From the NCBI GenBank assembly GCA_017979445.1, contig CM030711.1, forward strand, positions 10,385,221 to 10,449,220: a stretch of DNA of 64,000 bases, read 5' to 3'. The notes beneath the pieces were generated by a model, which ran no database searches, was not told the origin of the DNA, and saw only the letters and a list, made by a program, of their open reading frames with translations. The stretch comes from Akebia trifoliata. Lineage: Eukaryota > Streptophyta > Magnoliopsida > Ranunculales > Lardizabalaceae. Made by a program: the position numbers and the translations under genes. Below, piece by piece: positions 36,521 through 48,300 of the stretch; the stretch's first letter is position 1, and each line of letters starts with the position of its first letter.

Positions 36521-37560
36521 TGCCTTTTGAAATAACAAATATGAACAAGAACAAACAAGTTGTAACACAAAATGACTAGGGTAAAGTAAATTGGAGTTCG
36601 TATTTACACAAGACCTTTGTTGAACTATGTGTTGAAGCAGTCGTGTAAGATCATACGAATGGGCCAACTTTAGATAGGTTAGGATAGAAGTTTGTTCGAA
36701 ATGAATTTTTCAAGAAAATAGGATTTAAATTTGAACAAAAATAATTTAAAAATCATTGGAACAAAACAAAATTAGATTGGAAGGCTTGGTCCAATTTAAT
36801 GAGTGTAACTGGAACCGGTTGAAACGACTATTCTATTATCATGAGCAATGAATGGTGGATTGAACGAGAAGTGGAATACATATTTTTTAATATATTTGAT
36901 TTCACTTATTTATGAAGATATCAATAAATATCTATTAAGAATATTCATCATTTTTTATAGCAATATTCTAGAGAAAATAAGTTTCGTTATAAGGCATTGG
37001 ACCACAGAGATGAGTTGGCCAACTTATTTGGTGGTACCACAGCTATTGGATCTCGTGTTCGATCTTCTGTAACGACAAACATGACGAATGAGTTAATTGT
37101 TGTTGATGATGATGATGATGATATCCCTGAATACATTCCAACAACACAAGAAAATACATTCCCAACTCACCCTGATGATGATATTGATGAGTCACCAAAT
37201 TCAAGACCATCATAGAAAAGGTCGTCAATAAGTGGGGATTCTAGATCAAAACGCAAAAAGGGTGGAAAATCTGATTTATTCAAGGTTGAATTCAGTCTTT
37301 TGGTGGATTTTTTCCAATAAAAAATTCATAGGGATGAACTTTCAAATGAGCAAAAAAAGCTTACTCCCGGTGAATGCTTGCCACTTCTTAATGAATTAGT
37401 GGATGAGATTCATATAGATAGCGATCGATATTGTTATGCGGTATCAAAATTTGTAGAGAGTGTAGATTTTAGGAATGCCTACTATAACTTGTCGACAAAT
37501 GATGCTCGTCTATCGTACCTTGATTTTGAATATCATCGTTATCGTGGTAATTACTAGAGG
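36521..37560 (+). pseudogene. Harbinger ORF1, Myb/SANT-like DNA-binding protein
   Basis: In PIF/Harbinger elements this second protein binds the transposon DNA and helps transposase enter the nucleus. The frame begins MPFEITNMNKNK and contains a SANT-type helix region (VNWSSYLHKTFVELCVEAV, FKNHWNKTKLDWKAWSNLM) with the spaced tryptophans of the fold. An acidic and serine-rich linker follows (37105-37215, a run of Asp codons), then a C-terminal helical part (LSNEQKKLTPGECLPLLNEL). Stops at several points (for example 36577, 36647, 37215) and at least one frameshift near 36870 make it non-functional. Confidence 0.75.
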
Positions 37561-38030
37561 GTAACATAATTTTTTTTTATGGGTCGGTCTTTTATGAACC
37601 TTTTTTTTTTGTAGACTATGTGGTTAGCAAAAGAAAGTTTGTTTCATAGTTTATGATTTGGATTTATTCTATATGGATTATGTTTTTATTTGTTTCTGGT
37701 TTGTGGATTATTGATTATGTCTTATGGATTATGAATTATAGATTATGGTTTGATTGTTAAAAATATTTGTTTTAATATTTTATGTGATTATTAATATGAA
37801 ATATTAAATGATATTTTTTTATTAATAATGTAAACAGAAACAAGATGGATTATTCAGATTCAGACAATGAGATTATATGTATGGCTACACTTGTTGCAGC
37901 AAATCATTATCGTATGGCTCGTAAAAATAAATTAGTTCGACAACTCAAGACTAATTGTAATTTTACTAGACAAAATTATATGAACTATGTTTTGTCTGGA
38001 AATAATGCAATATGTCATGAATAATTTTGG

Positions 38031-39166
38031 ATGGAGAAACATGTATTCAAGAAATTATGTAAAACTTTATACGAAGAGGTGGGTCTCGAAAGAACAATGA
38101 ATGTTTCTTTGGAAGTATCTCTAGGAATGTTCTTAAACATATTGGGACAAAAAGAGGGCATGCGAAGTGTTGGTGATCGATTTCAATGTTCTGAAGAAAC
38201 CGTGAGTAGACACTTTCATAGAATCTTGAAATCTGTCCTTGAATTGTGTAAAACTCTCATTATGCCTCATTCTTTGGACGAGATCTCTCTTCAAATTCGC
38301 ATAAATTGAATATTCTGATTTTTCTTTAAGGTAATTTTAAAGTCAAATTTTAAAAAAATTATAATGTTTAATTTTTAATATAAAATTTCTTTTTATATGA
38401 AAATTTTTGTGAGAGCGATTGACGATACTCATATTGGGGCACAAGTTCCAATAGTGGATCAACTTCGATATTTAGGTCGAAAGGGTATGACGCAAAATGT
38501 AATGGTTGTATGCTCTTACGATATGTGTTTCACATATGTATTTGCTGGTTGGGAAGGACAAGCAAATGACGTGAACATATTCTTAAAAACCATAAATAAT
38601 CTCAATTCGGGATTTCCTCACCTTCCGCCAGGTTGGTATTCAAAATTTTACTTACAAGTACATTCAATTATACATTATATATAAAAAATAATAAAATTAT
38701 TATTCATTTGTAGGTAAATATTACTTGGTTGACTCTGGCTATTCATTGATGGATGGGTACATGATACCATATAAGGGTGCCTGTTACCATTTACAAGACT
38801 TTCGATGGGGTGCATGGCAGAAGGAATAGAAGGAGTTATTTAACCATCTTCATTCCTCATTGTGCAATGTTATAAAGAGGTGTTTTATGGTATTAAAGGC
38901 AAGATGGGCAATTCTTAAGGACATGCACACATACTCCATTGATACTCAAAGGGACATCGTCATTACTTGCATGGGACTGTACAATTTCATTCGAAATAAA
39001 TTTTTGGCAGATGTTGAGTTTGCTATATACGAATAATTAGATTATATAGATAAAATCGTCCCTCGAGACGTTCACAACGGGAAAGACAGAGAAATAGAAC
39101 GTAGGAGAGAAGTCATAGCTGAAGCTATAAAAGAAACTTATGATCGACGTGATATAATTATATAAT
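38031..39166 (+). pseudogene. Harbinger DDE transposase, catalytic Glu lost
   Basis: DDE-type transposase of the PIF/Harbinger superfamily. The first part (38031-38309) has the N-terminal helical region including GMRSVGDRFQCSEETVSRHF. After a short probable intron, 38397-38640 carries the first Asp (RAIDDTHIGAQVP) and the second (GWEGQANDVNIF). A second intron fits GT at 38634 to AG at 38712, joining LPPG to KYYLVDSGY. The third acidic residue, normally Glu in 'NVIERAF', is Lys here (CNVIKRCFMVLKARW). Stop codons follow (38827, 39035). The lost Glu alone would abolish strand transfer. Confidence 0.9.
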
Positions 39167-39775
39167 TTTATGACTTAAAAGTTACTATTAACTGAATAAA
39201 TTATATTTTTGGGTAAATTTAGTATATTTCTATTATATGAACATCTTTATTTATTGATATGACGATTACATATAAATTTTGTTTATGAATGTTTTCTTTT
39301 CATTTTACATATGTTGGTGTGATTATTACATATGGTTTTACGTATGATGATACAGGTTTTATTATATGTTGGTTGTCATGTTTTTATACAGGTTTTATTT
39401 TTCATATGTCCAATATTTAGGGGAGGTTTTGTCGAATTTAAAAAAAAAATAAGAATAAGTATATTTTTAGTATAAAATGATGTTATAATATTTTTATTTA
39501 ATAAAAATAGTAACTGTTACTTTTTTTAACATATATTGTTGAGTTATAATGTTAAAAACAATAATTATTATATATAAGGGCATTCTAGTCATTTTAACAG
39601 AATCCAGAATAGTTTCCAGATACAAAACTCTGTGAGAAGTACTTTTGGCAGTACTTCTCAGATCCTGCATCCAAACATAAAACACGTATCCAGCTACTTC
39701 AGACAGTACTTCAAAAAATACTTCTGGAAGTACTTATGTTTGAAGTACTTCTGGTTCATGTATCCACATAGGCCT

Positions 39776-40984
39776 TGAGATATGGAGGTCTCCAGAGCAA
39801 TGCAACACAGTCAAACCTTAATGTGGTGTAGTCCACCTCAGTTGAATCGCCCTAGAATTTCTTCAGTTTGCTTCACATGTGAGATTATAAGCAAGAGCGA
39901 TGGTGGTTATTTTTGGATCCTTCGAGACCTCAAGTCTATAAATAAATCATTTTCCTAATTAGGAAAAAGTCCTTGGACTCTTGTCCTTTTTCTTTTTCTC
40001 CCCCCAATGCCGTTGACATTTTTTTCTGTAATTTTCATTTTTTAGTTAGATTTTATTTCAGCAACTTTAGTAATTTCTCAATGAGATCTTAGTTATCATA
40101 AACACAAGTGTTGTTTCTTTTACTTTCTCTTGTATCCCTGTCATGACCATAGGCTAGACTTCCTCCCATTAATGAGAGGAGGAAGCCTAAGAGCAAGCTT
40201 TAATTCTATGTTATTTCTTTATCATTGCATGTTCTTTATAATGTTTATGGGATTCACTTCAAAGTTTTATCTAACTCTAATGGATCAAAGTTTTAGTTGG
40301 ATTTCTACACCTTATATGTTTAACTTAGATGTTTTATGCTTAGATAATATCAAGATAGAACATGCTTAAATTAGATATTTGGTAGTAGGAACTCACACAT
40401 TAGTGAGTAAAAGAGTCATAACTATAGTGCTTTTTTAAAAAACTTTATGCCATATCTTCCAATTCAAAGTGCTCACACCAAGCCCTTGTGGATGAGTGTG
40501 AAGAAGGATAAACTCAAATACAGTTTTATGTGCTAATCCTACATTATTCTTTTCATTAATGATTTTATTTCTTTTGTTTACTTATTACAATTTCTTTTCT
40601 ATTATTTTAATTTTCAACAACATTTTACTCTCCATTTTGTTTCACAAAAATACAAAAATAAGTTTGAATTATAACTTAGATTAACTTCATTTCTTGCTAA
40701 CTTGGTAACATCCCCCATTTCTCTTGGGTTCGATCCATTACTTACCCATAAGCTAAGGAAAGTATAAATATTAATTTCTAGTGAGATGATAATGATGACA
40801 TCACTAATGTCAAATCCAAGCATCATTTAAGCTATTCAACATCAAGCTTTTTGCTCAAATCAGGCTATACTGGGACAACAACAACAACAACCACAACCAG
40901 TGTAGAACACCTTACCACCCATGACTCTTGTAAATCAAGGAATACTGATCCACATTCACTGCAACCAATAACGACATGAAGTTG
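39776..40984. other. no gene recognised
   Basis: AT-rich flank between the Harbinger element and a gag relic. The 40130-40369 ORF has no recognisable family features. Part may be the 5' end of the Ty3 relic that follows. Confidence 0.45.
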
Positions 40985-42530
40985 TTCAAGAAGAAAAATG
41001 TGAATTTAGAACAGCCGAAGTGAGAAGTACCATAAAAGAAAAATTAACTAACAACCTTGAGGCAGTCGGGGAAGAAATAAGAAGAATAAAAGGAAAGGAT
41101 TCCGCAAACAAGATGAGGTTCAGAGATCTTTTCTTATTCCCAAATGCACCATTATCGCTAAAGTTCAAGTGCCTTAATTTCGAGAAGTATAACGGCATAG
41201 GATGCCATCTCTCCCATTTGAAGCTCTATTGTGGTTGTGTTAGTTTGTAGATAACGATAGATTACTAGTTCAACACTTTCAAAAAAGCTTAACGGGAGTA
41301 GCTCTTTCATGATTTTCTTAATTGGATCAATCACAAATTAAGAGTTAGCAAGATTTAATTACAATCTTTTCGAAAAAGTACAGATTCAATACTGACATGA
41401 GATTGGACATGAATGATATGTTAAAGATGACTTAGAACACAAATGAAAGCACAAAGGAGAATGCCCAAAGGTGGCGAAAATCTGCCTTTAAAATGAAGCC
41501 ACAACAAGAGATGAATACCATATTTATCTCAAATTTGGGCCATTCATTTTACATGCACCTAATGGGTCACACAACTGCAAGCTTCTCGTCATTAGTTCAA
41601 ATGGCAGATTGAGTTGAAGACGATATCCAATCAGGTCTGATCTACGACTTATCCAATTTAGGGGCACTAATAAGGGATTCACCCAATGAAAGCCGATAGT
41701 TTTGAACAAGAAAAATGAGGAAGCACAAGTTAACAATCTGCAACATGTTCGATCTTTCTTTATCTCAGTACTAGCATTGAACTAGAGGCCGCCAGTGCCT
41801 CAAGTTCCCTTCAGGGTTAACCCACCTCAAGCAACATCGATTCCACAAGTACCATAGTTTGGTTAGAAACTGGTATTTGATCAAAAATCACAGTATGTTT
41901 AGAACCATCAAGTTGAGTAGTGCAAATTCAACATGATCTCTCGAGTCTTCACTCATCTACTTATGACATTATCAAAACTACTCTTAGTACTACTTAAGGG
42001 AGAATATCTCACTAAGAGACAACCCAATCCAAAAGCAATAAATGGATCGAGGTACAACCCCTATCAATTCTGTAAATTTCATATGGGTACTCCAAGGCAT
42101 GCTACGGACCAATATTGGCAACTTAAGCACCAAGTCAAAAACCTGATTGACAGAAAGACAATCATTCTGGATGGTCTGGCAACCTAAGCACCTCAATAGA
42201 ACATCAATCAGAACTCATTACCAACACATAATGGGAGAGGTAATAGGCTTATAATTAATGCCATAGAGATCAATGAACCAAACTTCGACCCTTTAGCTTT
42301 GATAACACCTATTAGCTCGAAGGTTTGAGTCAACTTGAAGAGAGAGCCAGGATCCTCAAGCATAAATTCATTACCTCAAGATACAACTAACCCATCACCA
42401 TCCCAAGTCTCTCAACTACCCATTAGAATGATCGGTCTCACTATCTACAATAACTCTCAAACCTCGAATCCTTCACGACCACCCCTCATAATTATTGCTA
42501 GATGTATTTCAAAATTGTCATAAGTGGATA
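40985..42530 (+). pseudogene. Ty3-type gag relic, heavily decayed
   Basis: Pieces of plant Ty3 gag appear in order across shifting frames: LKFKCLNFEKYNGIGCHLSHLKLYC (given only as positions 41157-41235 of the open part), then 'FQKSLTGVAL' near 41280, 'NTNESTKENAQRWR' near 41430, 'SFYMHLMGHTTASFSSLVQMA' split near 41550-41610, and the CX-H-C knuckle region 'FCKFHMGTPRHATDQ' with 'QLKHQVKNLIDRK' at 42065-42170. The frame breaks every 30-100 codons. No LTR is recognised on either side. It is much older than the gag at 3145-4536. Confidence 0.8.
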
Positions 42531-43027
42531 ATCTGTGAGAACCAAGAGAAATAACCTGAGAACTATTTCTAATTCTCCATGATTTTGATTCCTAATTATG
42601 AGAAAATCAGGTCGACAATTTGAACCAAATGATGCATTGGATTCTAGAATTTCATTATGAGCAAGAATCAGATTTAGAATCCAAACCAAACTACCCCCTA
42701 TTTGAAGGAAATGGAATCTTTAGTGAAGATGAGGATGCAAAGATGACATTAAATGTGTGTTGTTAGTGTTTGGTTATTTTCCACCCAATTACCAAATTTA
42801 ACTAGGGTCCAGCTACGTTCAACCAATTTCATAAAAGGCTGATTTGAAGAAGTACAGCTTTCGACCAAAGTGCTTTTGTAGAACACTATGTAAGAATTGC
42901 ATTTCAGAAATTGGGAGAAGGCATCTTTTGGATCTAAAAAGCATTTCTTGAAATTGTTGGGCATTTGAAAGAGACTTCATTATGCTATATATTGTGCTTG
43001 AATACGTACAATCCTTGCTATTATAAT
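42531..43027. other. no gene recognised
   Basis: Likely the decayed continuation of the retroelement (GAG-protease linker). Nothing specific can be read. Confidence 0.4.
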
Positions 43028-43087
43028 ATGAAAAGGCCCTGGCCTTTCTCTATTATATGCATATTTCCTATGCTCTATCCCCTCCAT
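43028..43087 (-). pseudogene. relic of epoxide hydrolase first exon
   Basis: On the minus strand from the ATG at 43087 the sequence reads MEGIEHR, then a frame-disrupting deletion, then the 'GAGAAAGGCCAGGGCC' piece. It aligns with the start of the intact gene's exon 1 at 53815-53745 (MEGIEHRT... AEKGQGP). The rest of the exon is gone. It shows that an epoxide hydrolase paralogue once stood here, its upstream region being the segment to the right. Confidence 0.8.
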
Positions 43088-44395
43088 CGTTCTCTCTCTC
43101 TCCCGACTCTAAGTCTACTAATTTGAACTTGAAACAAGTTTTATATAAAAATAGTCAGGTCATTCAAATAATACAGTTGAGAAGACAAGTTCAAGAAAAC
43201 AAAAACAATAATATATTTTTCATACAATTGGCCTCCCCCGGTAACTTATATTAATATATGTTACATTTTTACTTTTAGAGTGGTGATGATTTGATGTACT
43301 TTTGGCGCACACACCTGACACACCCTAAAGTGGAAGCACATAACTTATTAAAAAAAAAAAAAAAATTATATCTCCTACCTATTGTTAAAAAAAAAGAAAA
43401 TTTTAGATCTAATCATCTTGTGACATTCAAAATCATGATCCGATGAAATGGGGTTGTAGAAGATAAAATTATATGAACATTTTTATTTTAAAAAAAATAG
43501 TTATTGTTCCTTGTTGAATTTTATTTTTAAATTTGAGTGCTCGGTAGCCATCTGTTTTAAACACTTTGGATCAAGCTCGAAAAATAATTGTTTTTAATAT
43601 TCTTTTAATATAAATATTTTCATGAAATCTAGATAGTTGTGTTGTTGGATTGTCAATGTCATAATCAATGTGAGCCCAACGATCCTTTTTTAGATTAGAA
43701 ATCTAAAAAATAAATATGTGGGTAAAGAACATACAAGAGAGAAAAACTTTCTCTTTTTTTTTTTTTTTAATGAGATATGTGCTTCCAAGTCGTGTCAGGT
43801 GCATTCACCAAAAGTATGTCAAATTATCAGCACTCTTACTTTTATAATGAATGATTGCGGAGTGGATGTGGTTGGACACCAAAATTTGGATGCCAAAAAT
43901 GCCTACACCTAAACATTTAATTAATTTAACATCATTGGGATCATTTTAGTCCAAAAAAAAAATATTGTAATACTGAGTCGCTAAAATCATGTTTTACAAA
44001 AATATCATATGTACTATATAATCTTACAAATCTCTTTTAATTAATATTTTAAATTACAAATAAACCCTCTAGATACATATGCATTTGCACATGCCACCTT
44101 CTAATAACATAATATTAATAATATAGGAAAAATTACTTAAAGGACTCTAGCGGAGGAATTTCTTTCTAAACAGTCCCTAAATTTTGGGAGGTAGCTTAAT
44201 AGACCACTTAGTAAGCTTTTCTTTCTTAATGGTCCCTCAACCTTATCTCATGTTATAATACTTTTGAAATACCCAAACTACCATTTTCTTATCTTCTTCA
44301 TGTACTTCAGTTTTCCAACGATGATTAAGATCAATTCTGACGATTTTTCGTTGTGAATGATGAATGAAGAATGATATACTTCTAATTTTGAATAT
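43088..44395. repeat. copy B of the duplicated epoxide-hydrolase upstream segment
   Basis: Same landmarks as copy A at 27695-28385, and here physically joined to the epoxide hydrolase start relic, which identifies the segment as former promoter or upstream DNA of such a gene. It is interrupted by the 558-bp MITE (43278-43835), and its right part is the left arm of the 880-bp MULE-type element. Confidence 0.85.
43278..43835. mobile_element. 558-bp MULE-type MITE with perfect 9-bp target duplication
   Basis: Ends GAGTGGTGATGATTTGA and, inverted, GAGTGCTGATAATTTGA. The inverted similarity continues for about 65 bp through 'tacttttgg.g.a..cacctgacac' and 'ggaagcacata'. TTACTTTTA lies immediately on both sides (43269-43277 and 43836-43844). 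Nine-bp duplications are typical of Mutator-like elements. No ORF. Copy A of the surrounding duplication shows the site without the insertion. A relative lies at 51865-52395 with its interior in the opposite orientation. Confidence 0.93.
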
Positions 44396-45005
44396 TTAGG
44401 TGTATTTTTTTATTTATAACAAAAAAAAAAAAAAAGAAAAGGAATGAAGTTGAAATTCTAAATTTTTTGAAGATTTCATTGTAACTTTTGATCCAATTGT
44501 CCATTTCACTATTATAATATATCCATTCTAGGTATTTCGAGAAGAACTATCCACTATCGTAGTCGAAAAGATGGAAAGGGAAAAAAAAAAAAAAAAATCT
44601 AGATCACATTTACAGTCTCGAGTTCACCACTTTTTATTGTTGAGTTCAACATTTTAAAAAATTGTCGAATTCAACAATAAAAAATATCGAGCTCGGCAAT
44701 AAAAAGTGGTGAACTCGACACTAAATAAATTTTTTGGAATATATCTCAACTTCATTCTTCATTTTTTTATTATAATTTGTCGAAATAAATTAAAAAATAC
44801 ATCTAAATGTTCAAATTTAGAAGTATATCATTTCCTTTCATCATTCACGATTAAAAAAATCATTGGAAATGATTGCAATCCCTGTTGAAAAACGTAAGTA
44901 TGTGAAAGAAGATGAGAAAAAGGATGGCTTGGATATTTCAAAAACATTATGACGTGAAATGAGGATGAGGGACCCCTCTGCCAGGGTCCTTCGAATAATT
45001 TTCTC
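44126..45005. mobile_element. 880-bp MULE-type element with ~300-bp terminal inverted repeats
   Basis: The left arm (44126-~44460) begins GGAAAAATTACTTAAAGGACTC. The right arm, read inversely from 45005, begins GAGAAAATTATTCGAAGGACCC, and similarity continues for roughly 300 bp ('cctcaacct/cctcatcct', 'cttttgaaatacccaa', 'atgatatacttctaa'). The 9-bp duplication AATAATATA flanks both ends (44117-44125, 45006-45014). The middle has poly-A runs and 'gagttcaac' repeats (44620-44720) and no gene. Its left arm alone also survives in copy A at 28124-28375. Confidence 0.9.
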
Positions 45006-45377
45006 AATAATATATGTATGCAGAATGTGTCGGCTAAAATATGAAATGTGACATTTTATTAATTGTCACTAAAATGAAGATTGTCACAAATTTGAATAAG
45101 AAACGATACACAGTCACGCACAGATGCATAGAACAAGAGAGATGCAAAACAGGTCACATAATTGCACTAAACGTGAAAAACAAAAGGATCCATGGCTGAA
45201 TATTCTTTTGCAACCTACGATCAAACTTATCAAGTATTAAGGTGACAACAGTCTTAAGGGATATAACTGAAACGCTGCTGGTAGAAGAGATGAACACTCT
45301 GAGGCTTGATGATAAAGGGGGATTGTAATTGTCCCAATAGGACTAGTGATGCTGCCCGAATGGACAAACGAAGAAGA

Positions 45378-48300
45378 TCAAAACTTCTTGATGAAGTCGT
45401 AAATATGCGCGCTGATTTCATCGGGCTTTTCTTGCTGGATGAAGTGAGCAACTCCTTCCATTACAACTACTTCCTTCAGGAACGGCACGTCTTTCTTGAA
45501 TCCATCTCCATTTACATATTCTTTCATACCCGGGATACCATACACCAGGTCCAAGTCCCCTACAATGAACTTAGTTGGTACTTTTACTTGTGCCCCGGTC
45601 CATGGTGCTATGAGCTCCCAAGTTCTGCCAAAAGAAAAAAAAATTACTACTCAAGTCGAGCTTATCAGCCCGCAACAAATACTCTAAAATGAAAGGAATA
45701 GTGCATAAAATAGAAATTGGATCTAGATTAAGCATAGAACAGTTACATCAATAATATTAAATCACTAGAAACAGAGCAAAGTTTTGGGTTTTATTCTTGG
45801 TCTTTTTTTTGTTATGAAAAATACGGTGCAAAGGAAGTTCTAAAGAATATAATAAAAACGGAAGGAAAAATAGAGCAATCACACAAGACAAAGGTGTTTA
45901 TAATATACTCCACACTCAATCTCTCACCAACTTCCACAATTTGGCTACCCGGATGGAATAATGAATTAAAGATTACTACCCACAATACCCAAATTTATAA
46001 TGAGGAAGACCAGGATTAACTAAGATTCAAATTATAGGTGTAGTGGAACTCTAAGCATAGTGGCTGGTAGTAGAACTAGAAAAATCACTTCGATAAGAAA
46101 TCCAATTGTAATATAATAAGAGTGCTGATTTTTGAACTCAACATGACAGGAGGACTCAAAACTCACTGATGTGGCATGGGCAAAGAACCGTAGATTCTTT
46201 CCCTCGGGAGACACAACCGATCTGGCATCTGCAGTTGTGCATCCCAAGGTTACAACTGTGTATCCCAAGCGAAAGAATCTACGGTTCTTTGCGCATAACA
46301 TGTCGATGAGTTTTTGAGCCTGGCTGTCAAGTTGAGTTCAAAAATCATTAGTCATATAATAAGAAGAGTTAGGATCCAAAACTATGTCCCGTTCCCATAA
46401 TAAGGTTCAGGTGTTTGAATGACACATTTTTGTTGGAGTTTTGAACACCAATGGCTCTTAACCAAGGTTGTAGCCCAATGTGCTTGACCTCCAATAAAAA
46501 TGTGTCACATAGACACCTAATGGTGTCATAGGAATTAGGAATGTGACACTTGACTGATCCCTACTCTATTATTAATAGAGTAGGGATCAATCAAGTGTCC
46601 CATTCCTAACCAAGGTCAAGTGACCCCCCATTTATGCCACATCATTTTTCGGGACCCATTGACCGTATGGATATGTGGTTCATTCCTTGCTGAACCTATG
46701 TACCGAAAATCAAAGTGTTTGATAATTTGTATCCACTAGATATAAATTCTTGAAAAAAAATTTAAATCCAATGATTATAATTCATTCTTAAGACAATGGA
46801 TTCACATCACCAATCAAACTGATCTTCTGGGTGTAGATTTACGAAGGGATGGACCACATATCCAAACAGTTAGTGGGTACGGGAGACCTGACTGGATCAT
46901 GGTTTTAAAACTCGGTTTCACATCTCGTCTCATCCATGCTAGATACTGAGTTGTCTCTGACGAGTTTTCCGATACTTTTGAGACATCTTGTTCAACAATG
47001 AGAAAAATGAACGTGGGGTTTTAAATCTGGTCTGACAGATTGACTTGTCTGTCCATCTCGTCCATGCCTGATACTGAGATGGCTCAGGCAATAAGTCTCA
47101 GTCTCAGACGAGTTTTGAAACCATGGATTGATTCCCTACTCATAATAATAACCCATTCCCACTGTACAACATTTTTTTTTTCCTTAAAATAAGGCTTTAA
47201 GCCAAACTTTGGAGCAAACATACATGTTGAGAGCTCGGTAGTAATTTAATCCTCCAGTGAAGCCGTATTGTTCAAAGTTGCTAGCGAAATAAGCAATGTC
47301 TTCTTCAGACAACCAAGAAGGCAAGGAAATTGGAGTAATGAGTGCTCCAAGTCCTGTTTCTTTGGGTATCATGAGTGGACTTGGATCACGTATAGTTAGA
47401 AATTTCTTCATTACTGTTGTAGCACCAACACGAGCAAACTCCGCTTCCATCTCACCAGGCTCCTACAACAACAGATTTAAGCAAAATATACTTAGTTATC
47501 ATGAGCTGAGTATCACACTCATCACTCATGTAAGGATTGGATGATGAGTAATCATTGAAGCAGCGAAAACATCTAACCAATTGGTGTTATAAAATAGTTC
47601 ATGGAGTCATCACAACGTTATAAAAAAAAAAAAGCAAATTTGATTAAACCTGCAATATGAAAACTGAAGTCCAATTACAGTCCATGTAAAAATCAATATC
47701 ATCAATTTTATAGAATTGACGGTTCAACGATGGCTTCAAATCTACTGATATAAAAAAAATAATCCATGTTTTCAAATCTAGGTTAGGTTCCCTTGACTCA
47801 TGAAGAATGATTCATGGAAAAAACACATTATCCCTACTATTTAAACACAAAATCAAATGGATGAGATTTATCGGCGGGATAGGCATCCTCCAAGATCCTA
47901 TTTGTATTTAGAAAATAAATGCTCAAATCATAAAAAGTAATTATTTTAATAAAAATTACAAAACCTCATTTGATTCGGTCAAATTTTACTAAATAAACAA
48001 GATTTTCTAAATATCATATGAGTCCGCCTCATTGTCAAATGAGACAACGGGTGAGAAAACTCAAATCGAATATCCGTATCATCATGGAAGGATGCCGAGA
48101 TGACTTGGGTCTTAGTCTCAGACGAGATTGGATTATTTTGGACCAAAACATTACAATATCATGATTCACGACCCATTAATCACATTAATTTATAAAATTA
48201 CATAATCTTTTTTGACTAATGATAAAATGACGCGCTGAAACATACGTGGCTGATGTGGCAAGTGCATAGAGTCGTAGATCTGTTTTCCTTGTATATCCAG

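Larger units (their letters stand above)
33683..39775 (+). mobile_element. PIF/Harbinger transposon, ~6.1 kb, full length but inactive
   Basis: The left end GGGCCTGTTTGGAT (33683) and the right end, read inversely AGGCCTATGTGGAT (39775), form imperfect terminal inverted repeats. They are flanked by TTA (33680-33682) and TGA (39776-39778), a worn form of the 3-bp TTA-type duplication expected for this superfamily. Both genes typical of an autonomous element are inside in the same direction: a Myb/SANT-like ORF1 (36521-37560) and a DDE transposase (38031-39166). The 5' subterminal part carries a 42-bp tandem repeat (33951-34118) and several 'cgactgaacctcgatagag..aggtaacc' repeats (34266-34520). 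A (TC)n run lies at 36281-36306. Confidence 0.88.

Noticed and set aside
37043..37228. Minus-strand ORF with His run
   Set aside because: Antisense shadow of the Asp-rich linker of Harbinger ORF1.
45306..45692. 128-residue plus-strand ORF
   Set aside because: Antisense to exon 4 of the epoxide hydrolase, whose splice sites and catalytic motifs are clear.
47296..47544. Plus-strand 82-residue ORF
   Set aside because: Antisense to epoxide hydrolase exon 3.
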